From NCBI GenBank assembly GCA_020832445.1, contig JAFIEO010000067.1, forward strand, positions 17,417 through 81,416: DNA of 64,000 bases, given 5' to 3'. The notes below the pieces were generated by a model. The model was not told the origin of the DNA, ran no database searches, and saw only the letters and a list, made by a program, of their open reading frames with translations. This document shows, piece by piece, positions 55,484 through 63,945 of this stretch. Position numbers and translations under genes: made by a program. This DNA comes from Paracoccaceae bacterium (GTDB taxonomy: Bacteria; Pseudomonadota; Alphaproteobacteria; Rhodobacterales; Rhodobacteraceae). Each line of letters opens with the position of its first letter. Position 1 is the stretch's first letter.

Positions 55484-56641
55484 ATGCAGGGTAAATTCTT
55501 AGAACTGAAGGCCAAGTCCGGCAATTCACCGCGCATAAACTGGGTCGCAGTGGCGGCCCTGCTGGGAGCCACTGCGATGGTCCAGCCCGCGCAGGCGCAG
55601 CTTTTGGGCGGCGGCGGTGGCCTTGGTGGTGCGCTTGGTGGCGTGACCGACACGGTTGGGGGCGTTGTCGGCGGTGTGACAGACACGGTTGATAGCGTCG
55701 TTGGCGGACTGACCGGCGGTGGCGGTGGTAACGGCGGCGGGTCCACGGGTGGCCTGACTGATACTGTTGGCGATGTTGTCGGCGGGCTAACCGGTGGTGG
55801 CGGCGGCGGCGGTGGCAACGGTGGTGGTCTGACCGATACCGTTGGTGGCGTTGTTGGCGGGCTGACTGGTGGGGGTGACACTGGCGGCGGCGGTGGGCTT
55901 GGCGGTGTATCAAGTACAGTTGACGGCGTTGTCGACACTGTTGGCAATGTCACCGGTGGCTTAACCAGTAACCGCGTCCGGTTGCGCGGAACCGGTGTTG
56001 AAACTGGCAACACTGTTGGTGTTGATCTGGACATTTTCAGCATTGGCGGACAGGTTTACGCCTTGGGTAATGACGGCTTGGTTGATGTAAGCGTCGCGCT
56101 GGACGACAACGGCGTGCTGGATGCCAATGTCCTGGGCGAGGACAGCCTTGCAAGCCTCGGCCTGCTGGGAAGTGAGGTCGTGACGGTCGGTGGCGACGGC
56201 GGCGGCACCGGCGGCGGTGACGGGTCCGACGGCAGTGACGGAAGTGATGGCAGCGACGGAAGCGATGGGCAGGACGGGCGCGATGGTCGCACCGGAACTG
56301 TCAGCACATCCAGCGACAACGAGAGCGATTCACGCTTCCCCGATATTGGTGTGCTTCAAAACCTGCCCCGCTCCGCAGCGCAAAGTCGGTGCCCTTCGGC
56401 GGGCAACACCGACGCGCTGAACGGCGTGTCTGTTTTTGACCGTGACAACAATATGTTGGGCACGGTCGTCGGCGGCTATACCAGTGGCACAGACCTGACG
56501 CGGGTGCGTGTCGCTGTCAGCCCGCAAACAGTTAGCGGCGGCGGGTGCGTTGAATATTCAACCACTGGTGGCAGTGCAAATGCGCAAGGTATCGTCATCA
56601 ACACCACGCGTTCAGCACTTGCCACATCGCTGATGCGCTGA
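55484..56641 (+). CDS. Secreted Gly-rich repeat protein B with collagen-like segment and shared C-terminal domain
   Basis: Protein of 385 residues. A GGGAG ribosome site precedes the ATG; signal peptide ends near residue 39 (AQAQLL). Residues 52-161 are repeats of the form (V/L)TDTVxxVVGG(V/L)T separated by Gly runs. Residues 162-232 form a non-repetitive VDVSVALDDNG region. Residues 247-271 are eight Gly-X-Y triplets (five GSD, then GQD, GRD, GRT). Residues 301-385 are the domain shared with protein A. Likely a secreted or surface structural protein; function unknown. A strong terminator follows. Confidence 0.82.
   Translation: MQGKFLELKAKSGNSPRINWVAVAALLGATAMVQPAQAQLLGGGGGLGGALGGVTDTVGGVVGGVTDTVDSVVGGLTGGGGGNGGGSTGGLTDTVGDVVGGLTGGGGGGGGNGGGLTDTVGGVVGGLTGGGDTGGGGGLGGVSSTVDGVVDTVGNVTGGLTSNRVRLRGTGVETGNTVGVDLDIFSIGGQVYALGNDGLVDVSVALDDNGVLDANVLGEDSLASLGLLGSEVVTVGGDGGGTGGGDGSDGSDGSDGSDGSDGQDGRDGRTGTVSTSSDNESDSRFPDIGVLQNLPRSAAQSRCPSAGNTDALNGVSVFDRDNNMLGTVVGGYTSGTDLTRVRVAVSPQTVSGGGCVEYSTTGGSANAQGIVINTTRSALATSLMR
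55637..55966 (+). repeat. Coding tandem repeats (TDTVxxVVGG units)
   Basis: Degenerate repeats encoding four clear units, VTDTVGGVVGG, VTDTVDSVVGG, LTDTVGDVVGG and LTDTVGGVVGG, plus a diverged fifth. They are separated by variable Gly runs. The frame is kept throughout and codons differ between copies, so these are old protein-level repeats and not a recent slippage array. Confidence 0.8.
56222..56293 (+). repeat. Collagen-like Gly-X-Y triplet run
   Basis: Encodes GSD five times, then GQD, GRD and GRT. Every third residue is Gly over 24 residues, and most Y positions are Asp. It is short for a stable collagen helix; the acidic GSD repeats could bind calcium or act as a flexible linker to the C-terminal domain. 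Confidence 0.75.
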
Positions 56642-56693
56642 TCTGACATTCAGGACCGGACGCGTTGTCTGGCACGGCATTATCAAGACCAAC

Positions 56694-56725
56694 AAATCGG
56701 GGGGCTGGTGCCCCTCGATTTTTTT
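56694..56725 (+). terminator. Rho-independent terminator after Gly-rich gene B
   Basis: A 12-bp stem, AAATCGGGGGGC (56694-56705) with GCCCCTCGATTT (56710-56721), one G-U pair, loop TGGT, followed directly by a run of seven T (56719-56725). It is the strongest classical terminator in the window. Confidence 0.9.
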
Positions 56726-56911
56726 GGGATTGCAGCAAACCCCAAACAGCGGCCAGAATTCGCAATTTGATGTTTTGTTGCGCGGCACTTGCCAATGCAG
56801 GATGAAAATTTCAGCGCAGATCAAAAATTTTACCAATTGATAAACTTTTAAGTCCGTGCTTTCCTGTCATTCCAGTTGACCGCCATTCTGCCAGCCACAA
56901 GGGGCCAGCCA

Positions 56912-58255
56912 ATGACACACAGCACCACAACTCCCGGTATCGTCGCCGGCAGGTTGCATCCCGAAGATTACGCACAGCATTTCGACGATCTTTATCCGGA
57001 TTTTGACGCGCATGAAGCCATGGTTGCCGCTGACAGGTGCTATTTCTGCCATGACGCGCCGTGCATCACTGCCTGCCCTACGGAAATCGACATTCCGCTG
57101 TTCATTCGCCAGATACAGGCGGGCCAGCCGGAAGCGGCGGCGCGCACCATCTTTGACCAGAATATCCTTGGCGGAATATGTGCGCGGGTTTGCCCCACTG
57201 AAACCCTGTGCGAAGGGGCTTGCGTGCGCGAAGCGGCCGAAGGCAAGCCTGTCGAAATTGGCCGTCTGCAACGCTATGCCACGGAAACACTGATTGCGAA
57301 AAATTCCCACCCCTACACACGCGCGGCCCCGACTGGCAAACGTGTGGCCGTGGTGGGCGCGGGGCCTGCGGGTCTGGCCTGCGCACACCGTCTGGCGATG
57401 CATGGCCATGATGTCACCATTTTCGAGCGGCGGGAAAAACCGGGCGGGTTAAATGAATACGGCATCGCCGCCTACAAGGCGGCGCACGGGTTTGCGCAGG
57501 CCGAGGTGGACTGGCTGCTGCAAATTGGTGGAATCACGCTGCGGCAGGGCTGGACACTGGGCCGCGACGGCACATTGGCCGATTTGCAGGAAATCCATGA
57601 CGCGGTGTTTCTGGGTATCGGCCTTGCCGGTGTGAATGCGCTGGGGCTGGACGGCGAAGATATACCAACTGCCCGCGATGCTGTTGATTTCATCGCCGAA
57701 TTGCGCCAGACGGATGACTTGTCGACATTGCCCATAGGGCGCCATGTCGTTGTCATCGGCGGCGGCATGACTGCGGTGGACGCGGCGGTGCAATCGCGCC
57801 TGTTGGGGGCGGAGCATGTGGCAATGGTGTACCGGCGCGGGCGCGACGCGATGGGCGCGTCGGATTATGAATTGAACCACGCCGCGAATGAAGGCGTGAA
57901 AATCATCACCAACGCCATGCCGATTGCAATTCACGCCAATGGCACCCTGCGCGAGGTTGAATTTGCCTATACCCATGCGGGCGAAACAGGGCTGGAACCC
58001 ACTGGCGAAACCTTCCGCCTGCGCGCAGACCAGCTGTTCAAAGCCATCGGGCAAAAGCTTGACGGCGCGCCGGAAGAGCTGACACGCGACAAGCGCAAGA
58101 TCGGCATTGACGGCGCAGGGCGCGCATCGCGCGCGGGTGTCTGGGCGGGTGGCGATTGCACCGGCGGCGGCGAGGATCTGACCGTTACCGCCGTCGCGCA
58201 GGGCCGTGACGCCGCAGAAAGTATTCATGCAAGCCTGATGGGCAATGGTGCGTGA
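56912..58255 (+). CDS. preT: NAD(P)-dependent dihydropyrimidine dehydrogenase, PreT subunit
   Basis: Flavoprotein subunit of about 447 residues that passes electrons from NAD(P)H to PreA for reduction of uracil and thymine. N-terminal cysteine cluster (Cys43, 46, 51, 55 in CYFCHDAPC and TACP) plus GGICARVCPTETLC for Fe-S centres. FAD motif VAVVGAGPAGLACA at about 145-158, NADP motif VVVIGGGMTAVDAA, and C-terminal GVWAGGDC. I chose ATG 56912, preceded by AAGGGGCC; a TTG start 36 bases upstream is less likely. The preA gene follows after 27 bp. Confidence 0.92.
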   Translation: MTHSTTTPGIVAGRLHPEDYAQHFDDLYPDFDAHEAMVAADRCYFCHDAPCITACPTEIDIPLFIRQIQAGQPEAAARTIFDQNILGGICARVCPTETLCEGACVREAAEGKPVEIGRLQRYATETLIAKNSHPYTRAAPTGKRVAVVGAGPAGLACAHRLAMHGHDVTIFERREKPGGLNEYGIAAYKAAHGFAQAEVDWLLQIGGITLRQGWTLGRDGTLADLQEIHDAVFLGIGLAGVNALGLDGEDIPTARDAVDFIAELRQTDDLSTLPIGRHVVVIGGGMTAVDAAVQSRLLGAEHVAMVYRRGRDAMGASDYELNHAANEGVKIITNAMPIAIHANGTLREVEFAYTHAGETGLEPTGETFRLRADQLFKAIGQKLDGAPEELTRDKRKIGIDGAGRASRAGVWAGGDCTGGGEDLTVTAVAQGRDAAESIHASLMGNGA

Positions 58256-58282
58256 TCCACGCACGCACAAGGAGTTAGCACA

Positions 58283-59584
58283 ATGGCAAACCTGACCACG
58301 AATTTCATCGGCATCAAATCCCCGAACCCTTACTGGCTGGCCTCTGCGCCGCCGACCGACAAGGCCTATAATGTGGAACGCGCCTTCAAGGCGGGTTGGG
58401 GCGGCGTTGTGTGGAAGACACTGGGCTCTGAGGGGCCGCCAGTCGTCAATGTGAACGGCCCGCGCTACGGGGCCATCTGGGGCGCCGACCGCCGCCTTCT
58501 GGGCCTGAACAATATCGAATTGATCACCGACCGCCCGCTGGACGTAAACCTGCGCGAAATCAAGCAGGTGAAACGCAACTGGCCCGACCGCGCGATGATT
58601 GTGTCGCTGATGGTGCCCTGTGATGAGGAATCGTGGAAAGCCATCCTGAAGCATGTCGAGGATACCGAAGCCGACGGGGTTGAACTGAACTTCGGCTGTC
58701 CCCATGGCATGAGTGAACGCGGCATGGGCGCCGCCGTGGGCCAGGTGCCGGAATATATCGAAATGGTCACGCGCTGGGTCAAACAACATTCGCGCATGCC
58801 CTGCATTGTGAAACTGACGCCCAACATTGCCGACATCCGCAAACCTGCCGAGGCCGCGAAACGCGGCGGCGCAGATGCGGTGTCATTGATCAACACCATC
58901 AATTCCATCACATCGGTCAATCTGGACACGTTCAGCCCCGAACCCATGATTGACGGCAAGGGGGCGCATGGCGGCTATTGCGGGCCTGCGGTCAAACCCA
59001 TTGCGCTGAACATGGTTGCCGAAATCGCGCGCAGCGCGGACACCCGCGGGTTGCCCATTTCCGGCATAGGCGGCGTGACAACATGGCGCGATGCGGCGGA
59101 ATTCCTGACCCTTGGTGCAGGCAATGTGCAGGTGTGCACGGCGGCCATGACCTACGGGTTTGGCATCATCAAGGAACTGACAGCGGGCCTGTCGCATTAC
59201 ATGGACCAAAAAGGGTTCACATCAGTTGACCAACTGGTGGGCCGCGCGGTGCCCAATGTGACCGACTGGCAGTATCTGAACCTGAACTATGTCACCAAGG
59301 CCAAGATCGATCAGGATCTGTGTATCTCTTGCGGGCGGTGTTATGCGGCGTGTGAAGACACATCGCATCAGGCAATTTCCATGTCACCCGACCGCAAATT
59401 CGAAGTGATCGATGATGAATGCGTGGCGTGCAACCTGTGCATCAATGTCTGCCCCGTTGCCGATTGCATCACCATGGAGCAACTGCCCAAAGGTGCCATT
59501 GATCCGCGCACCGGCGAAACGGTGGGCGATTATGCGAACTGGACGACCCACCCCAATAACCCGATGGCCAAAGCGGCAGAGTGA
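58283..59584 (+). CDS. preA: NAD(P)-dependent dihydropyrimidine dehydrogenase, PreA subunit
   Basis: Catalytic FMN/Fe-S subunit of 433 residues. TIM-barrel dihydroorotate-dehydrogenase-like domain with the active-site loop ELNFGCPHGMSERGMG; Cys139 is the expected general acid. Two C-terminal 4Fe-4S motifs follow, CISCGRCYAACE and CVACNLCINVCP. An AAGGAG ribosome site precedes the ATG. It reduces uracil or thymine to the 5,6-dihydro form. Its stop codon directly abuts the end of the convergent TetR gene. Confidence 0.95.
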   Translation: MANLTTNFIGIKSPNPYWLASAPPTDKAYNVERAFKAGWGGVVWKTLGSEGPPVVNVNGPRYGAIWGADRRLLGLNNIELITDRPLDVNLREIKQVKRNWPDRAMIVSLMVPCDEESWKAILKHVEDTEADGVELNFGCPHGMSERGMGAAVGQVPEYIEMVTRWVKQHSRMPCIVKLTPNIADIRKPAEAAKRGGADAVSLINTINSITSVNLDTFSPEPMIDGKGAHGGYCGPAVKPIALNMVAEIARSADTRGLPISGIGGVTTWRDAAEFLTLGAGNVQVCTAAMTYGFGIIKELTAGLSHYMDQKGFTSVDQLVGRAVPNVTDWQYLNLNYVTKAKIDQDLCISCGRCYAACEDTSHQAISMSPDRKFEVIDDECVACNLCINVCPVADCITMEQLPKGAIDPRTGETVGDYANWTTHPNNPMAKAAE

Positions 59585-60235
59585 TCAGGGCGCAAGAAGG
59601 CGGGTATAAAGATGCTTCAGAAACGCCTCGGCGCCGTCCAACGGGTCATGCCCGTCCCCGCGGATCATCCCGATCTGGGCGGCGAAATCCGCGTAATGCT
59701 GCGTCAGCGCCCAGATCGAAAAGATCAGGTGGTAGGGGTCGGTTTTTGCAATGCGCCCCGCATCCGTCCATGCCTGCACCACACGCGCCTTGTCATCGAC
59801 AAGGGCACGCAGATCATTGCGAATAAAACCTTCAACACGCGGCGCACCTTGCAGGATTTCATTGGCAAACAAGCGGCTTTCACGCGGAAAATCGCGCGAC
59901 ATCTGCAACTTGCGGCGCATATAGGCCATGATTTCGGTCTGCGGGTCACCGCCCGCATCCAGCATGCGCAAGGGATCAAGCCATGTGTCCAGCAATCGCG
60001 TCAGCAATTCGCGGTGAATGGCATCCTTGCTGTCGAAATAATACAGCAGGTTGGGCTTGGACAGCCCTGCCTGCACCGCGATCTGGTCAAGCGTTGCGCC
60101 GCGAAACCCATGGGTCGAGAACACCTCCAGCGCGGCATCCAGTATGATCTGGCGATTGCGCCGCTGAATGCGACTGCGCGGCGGCGTTTTCACACTGCCG
60201 GATTTTTCAGCGGGCGTAGCACGGGGTACGGACAT
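59585..60235 (-). CDS. rutR: TetR-family regulator, RutR-like
   Basis: Regulator of 216 residues. N-terminal TetR helix-turn-helix (RRNRQIILDAALEVFSTHGFRGATLDQIAVQAGLSKPNLLYYF split across residues about 25-66) and a C-terminal domain similar to RutR (FDSKDAIHRELL; RESRLFANEILQGAP; WTDAGRIAKTDPYHLIFSIWALTQHYADFAAQI). RutR binds uracil and controls pyrimidine degradation, in keeping with the operon around it. A near-consensus RutR box lies 16 bp upstream of its start. Confidence 0.88.
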   Translation of the reverse strand: MSVPRATPAEKSGSVKTPPRSRIQRRNRQIILDAALEVFSTHGFRGATLDQIAVQAGLSKPNLLYYFDSKDAIHRELLTRLLDTWLDPLRMLDAGGDPQTEIMAYMRRKLQMSRDFPRESRLFANEILQGAPRVEGFIRNDLRALVDDKARVVQAWTDAGRIAKTDPYHLIFSIWALTQHYADFAAQIGMIRGDGHDPLDGAEAFLKHLYTRLLAP

Positions 60236-60250
60236 GGGCGGACAAGCTTC

Positions 60251-60266
60251 TTGACTGGATGGTCAA
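60251..60266. promoter_or_regulatory. RutR-type operator
   Basis: TTGACTGGATGGTCAA. As I recall it, the E. coli RutR consensus is TTGACCAnnTGGTCAA; 12 of the 14 defined positions match and the TTGAC/GTCAA arms are intact. It lies between the regulator and the amidase gene, so it can control both directions. Confidence 0.8.
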
Positions 60267-60393
60267 ACTTGATAGCGTCCGATTGGTTCAGGCGCAAGCG
60301 ATGCAAACATGCGACAGGTGCACCCGGCTTGCCACCAAGACAACCAAATACACAACAAGCGGCCATCAAGGCCGCAAACACAGGGAGCCGCGC

Positions 60394-61644
60394 ATGACCG
60401 CACCAGCCGCAAACATGAAGATCAACGCTGAACGCCTTTGGGACAGCCTGATGGAAATGGCGCAGATCGGCCCCGGCATTGCAGGCGGCAACAACCGCCA
60501 GACGGTCACCGATGAAGATGGCGAAGCGCGCCATCTGTTCCAGCGCTGGTGCACGGATGCAGGTTGCACCATGGGCGTGGATGACATGGGCACCATGTTC
60601 GCGCGTTTTGAGGGGACGGACCCTGACGCCCTGCCCGTCTATGTCGGCAGCCATCTGGACACCCAGCCCACAGGCGGCAAATATGATGGCGTGCTGGGCG
60701 TGCTGGCCGGGCTGGAAATTATCCGCACCATGCGCGATCTGGGCATCAAAACCCGCCGCCCCATCGTGGTGACCAACTGGACCAATGAAGAAGGCACGCG
60801 TTTCGCACCTGCGATGCTGGCATCGGGTGTGTTTGCCGGTGTGCTGGACCGCGATTGGGCCTATGCCCGCACCGACGCACAGGGCAAGCGTTTCGGGGAT
60901 GAGTTGGAACGCATCGGCTGGAAAGGCCCCGAGCCTGTGGGCAAGCGCAAGATGCACAGCTTTTTCGAATTGCATATCGAACAAGGCCCGATACTGGAGG
61001 CCGAGGGCAAACAGGTCGGCGTTGTCACCCACGGCCAGGGGCTGCGCTGGGTTGAGTGCACCGTGAGCGGCAAGGGCCAGCACACCGGATCAACGCCCAT
61101 GTATATGCGCCGCAATGCAGGGCGCGGGCTGGCGCGCGTGACCGAACTGGTGCATGAAATAGCACTCAAACACCAACCCAATGCCGTGGGCGCGATCGGG
61201 CAGATTGACGTCTATCCCAATTCGCGCAACATCATCCCCGAAAAGGTGGTGTTCACCATCGATTTCCGGTCCCATGTGCTGGACACGCTGAACGCGATGA
61301 TGGCCGAACTCAACGCCCGCGCACCGGGCCTGTGCGCCGATATCGGGGTAAAATTCTCGTCCGAGCTGGTGGGGTTCTTCGACCCGCCCGCCTTTGACGA
61401 AACACTGGTGGGCCGCGTGCGCGATGCTGCCGAACGGCTGGGCTACAGCCATATGGACATCATCTCCGGCGCAGGGCATGACGCATGCTGGATCAACCGC
61501 CTGTACCCCACCACCATGGTCATGTGCCCCTGCGTGGACGGCCTGTCCCATAATGAAGCCGAAGAAATATTCCCCGAATGGGCCGAAGCGGGCGCAAATG
61601 TCCTGATGCATGCGGTTCTGGAAACCGCCGAGGTGGTGGGCTAA
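60394..61644 (+). CDS. Zn-dependent amidase, N-carbamoyl-beta-alanine hydrolase type
   Basis: M20-family hydantoinase/carbamoylase amidase of about 416 residues. Metal-binding blocks: GSHLDTQPTGGKYDGVLG, TNEEGTRF and ELHIEQGPILE, plus the C-terminal HxxDACW-like GHDACW segment. I chose ATG 60394 (CAGGGAG upstream); the longer frame covers the promoter. In the reductive pathway it hydrolyses N-carbamoyl-beta-alanine to beta-alanine, CO2 and ammonia (PydC/beta-ureidopropionase role). It is followed by the dihydropyrimidinase gene. Confidence 0.9.
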   Translation: MTAPAANMKINAERLWDSLMEMAQIGPGIAGGNNRQTVTDEDGEARHLFQRWCTDAGCTMGVDDMGTMFARFEGTDPDALPVYVGSHLDTQPTGGKYDGVLGVLAGLEIIRTMRDLGIKTRRPIVVTNWTNEEGTRFAPAMLASGVFAGVLDRDWAYARTDAQGKRFGDELERIGWKGPEPVGKRKMHSFFELHIEQGPILEAEGKQVGVVTHGQGLRWVECTVSGKGQHTGSTPMYMRRNAGRGLARVTELVHEIALKHQPNAVGAIGQIDVYPNSRNIIPEKVVFTIDFRSHVLDTLNAMMAELNARAPGLCADIGVKFSSELVGFFDPPAFDETLVGRVRDAAERLGYSHMDIISGAGHDACWINRLYPTTMVMCPCVDGLSHNEAEEIFPEWAEAGANVLMHAVLETAEVVG

Positions 61645-61702
61645 TCGCCTGCATTCGAAATAAAACCCGCGACATGCGGCAGATGAAACAGGGAGAAATC
61701 AC

Positions 61703-63154
61703 ATGAGCACCGTCATCAAGAACGGAACCATTGTCACCCATGACCTGACCTATAAGGCCGACATCCGCATTGACGGTGGCAAAATCCTTGAAATCGGCCC
61801 CAACCTGTCGGGCGATACGGAACTGGACGCCACAGGCGCCTATGTCATGCCCGGCGGCATCGACCCCCACACCCATCTGGAAATGCCCTTCATGGGCACC
61901 TATTCCAGCGATGATTTCGAATCCGGCACCCGCGCGGCCCTGTCGGGCGGCACCACCATGGTGATCGACTTTGCCCTGCCCAGCCCCGGTCAGGGGCTGC
62001 TGGACGCGCTGAAAATGTGGGACAACAAATCGGGGCGCGCGCATTGCGATTACAGCTACCACATGGCGGTCACATGGTGGTCCCAACAGGTGTTTGATGA
62101 AATGCCCGAAGTGGTCGCGCGCGGCATCACCAGCTTCAAGCATTTTCTTGCCTATAAAGGCGCGCTGATGGTCAATGATGACGAATTATTCGCATCCTTC
62201 CAGCGCCTGCGCGAATTGGGGGCCATCGCCATGGTCCATGCCGAAAACGGCGATGTGGTGGCGGAACTGTCCGCCCGTCTGCTGGCGGAAGGCAATACCG
62301 GCCCCGAAGCGCATGCCTACTCCCGCCCCACGCAGGTTGAAGGCGAAGCCACAAACCGCGCCATCATGATCGCCGATATGGCGGGCGTGCCCCTGTATGT
62401 CGTCCACACATCCTGCGAGGAATCGCACGAAGCCATCCGCCGCGCGCGGCAGGCCGGAAAACGCGTCTGGGGGGAGCCGCTGATCCAGCACCTGACACTG
62501 GACGAGTCCGAATATTTCAACCCCGACTGGGACCATGCCGCGCGCCGCGTCATGTCGCCGCCCTTCCGCAACAAAATGCATCAGGACAGCCTGTGGAACG
62601 GTCTGGCCAGCGGCAGCCTGTCGGTGGTGGCAACTGACCATTGCGCCTTCAGCACGGACCAGAAACGCTATGGCGTGGGCGATTTCACCAAAATCCCCAA
62701 CGGTACCGGCGGGCTGGAAGATCGCATGCCCATGCTGTGGACGTATGGCGTGCGCACGGGCCGGCTGACAATGAACGAATTTGTCGCCGTCACCTCGACC
62801 AATGTTGCCAAGATTTTCGGGATGTATCCGCGCAAGGGCGCTGTGGCCGTGGGCGCAGATGCCGATCTGGTGGTCTGGGACCCTGAAAAATCGAAAACCA
62901 TCACGGCAACAGCGCAACAATCCGCCATCGATTACAACGTCTTTGAAGGGCATGAAGTCACCGGCCTGCCCCGCTATGTTCTGTCGCGCGGGCGCGTCAT
63001 GGTCGATGATGGCCGCTTTGACGGGCAAGAAGGGCATGGGCAATTTGTCGAACGCTGCCCCAATGGCGCGGTCAATCAGGCCCTGTCGGCATGGAAAGAC
63101 CTGACCGCCCCGCGCCCTGTTGCGCGCGCTGGCATTCCGGCAACGGGGGTATGA
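61703..63154 (+). CDS. hydA: Dihydropyrimidinase (D-hydantoinase)
   Basis: Metal-dependent cyclic amidohydrolase of 483 residues. Di-zinc site DPHTHLE (His57, His59) and the SFKHFLAYKG block that includes the carboxylated metal-bridging lysine; VHTSCEESH and TDHCAFS supply further ligands. It opens dihydrouracil to N-carbamoyl-beta-alanine, the step between PreTA and the amidase. Its stop overlaps the ABC ATPase start (ATGA at 63151). Confidence 0.94.
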   Translation: MSTVIKNGTIVTHDLTYKADIRIDGGKILEIGPNLSGDTELDATGAYVMPGGIDPHTHLEMPFMGTYSSDDFESGTRAALSGGTTMVIDFALPSPGQGLLDALKMWDNKSGRAHCDYSYHMAVTWWSQQVFDEMPEVVARGITSFKHFLAYKGALMVNDDELFASFQRLRELGAIAMVHAENGDVVAELSARLLAEGNTGPEAHAYSRPTQVEGEATNRAIMIADMAGVPLYVVHTSCEESHEAIRRARQAGKRVWGEPLIQHLTLDESEYFNPDWDHAARRVMSPPFRNKMHQDSLWNGLASGSLSVVATDHCAFSTDQKRYGVGDFTKIPNGTGGLEDRMPMLWTYGVRTGRLTMNEFVAVTSTNVAKIFGMYPRKGAVAVGADADLVVWDPEKSKTITATAQQSAIDYNVFEGHEVTGLPRYVLSRGRVMVDDGRFDGQEGHGQFVERCPNGAVNQALSAWKDLTAPRPVARAGIPATGV

Positions 63155-63945
63155 TGAAAGACACCTCCGCAGCGCCGGTCATCTCCGCGCGCGACCTCAG
63201 CCTGACCTTCCAGACAGGGGACGGCCCTGTCCACGCCCTCAAGGATGTCACGCTCGACATCTCCAAGGGTGAATTCGTCAGCTTCATCGGTCCGTCAGGC
63301 TGCGGCAAGACCACATTCCTGCGTGTCATCGCCGATCTGGAACAACCCACATCGGGCAGCATTACCGTCAATGGCATGTCAGCGGACGCCGCGCGCCGTG
63401 CACGCGCCTATGGCTATGTGTTTCAGGCAGCGGGCCTTTACCCATGGCGCACAATCGCGGGCAATATCAAACTGCCGCTGGAAATCATGGGCTATTCGGC
63501 GGCTGATCAGAAATCCCGCGTAGAAAAAGTGCTGGATCTGGTGGAACTCTCGGGCTTTGCGCGCAAATTCCCGTGGCAGCTCTCGGGCGGCATGCAGCAA
63601 CGTGCATCCATTGCGCGCGCACTGGCTTTTGACGCCGACATCCTGTTGATGGACGAACCTTTCGGCGCGTTGGACGAAATCGTGCGCGACAGGTTGAATG
63701 AACAACTGCTGGAGCTGTGGGCGCGCACCGAAAAGACCATCGGCTTCGTCACCCATTCCATCCCCGAAGCTGTGTATCTGTCCACAAAAATTGTCGTCAT
63801 GTCGCCCCGCCCGGGGCGCATCACCGACATTATCGACAGCCCGCTGCCGCGCGAACGCCCGCTGGATATCCGCGACAGCCCCGAATTCATCGCCATAGCG
63901 CACCGTGTGCGCGACGGCTTGCGCGCGGGGCATCTGGATGACTAG
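63151..63945 (+). CDS. ABC transporter ATP-binding protein, NitT/TauT family
   Basis: ATPase of about 264 residues. Walker A GPSGCGKTT, Q-loop VFQAAGLYPWRTI, signature LSGGMQQRASIARA, Walker B ILLMDEPFGALDEIVR and switch VTHSIPEAVYL are typical of nitrate/taurine/pyrimidine-type importers. Start is ATG 63151 or the adjacent 63154, overlapping hydA. Permease and binding protein are expected beyond the right edge. Co-translation with hydA points to import of pyrimidines or related N-heterocycles (inference). Confidence 0.9.
   Translation: MMKDTSAAPVISARDLSLTFQTGDGPVHALKDVTLDISKGEFVSFIGPSGCGKTTFLRVIADLEQPTSGSITVNGMSADAARRARAYGYVFQAAGLYPWRTIAGNIKLPLEIMGYSAADQKSRVEKVLDLVELSGFARKFPWQLSGGMQQRASIARALAFDADILLMDEPFGALDEIVRDRLNEQLLELWARTEKTIGFVTHSIPEAVYLSTKIVVMSPRPGRITDIIDSPLPRERPLDIRDSPEFIAIAHRVRDGLRAGHLDD

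Noticed and set aside
55637..55966. Repeat array considered as a CRISPR
   Set aside because: Units are degenerate, keep a reading frame through the whole length and lack unique spacers of even size.
56876..56911. TTG start for preT 36 bases upstream of the chosen ATG
   Set aside because: The ATG at 56912 has a good AAGGGGCC ribosome site; the upstream residues add nothing conserved.
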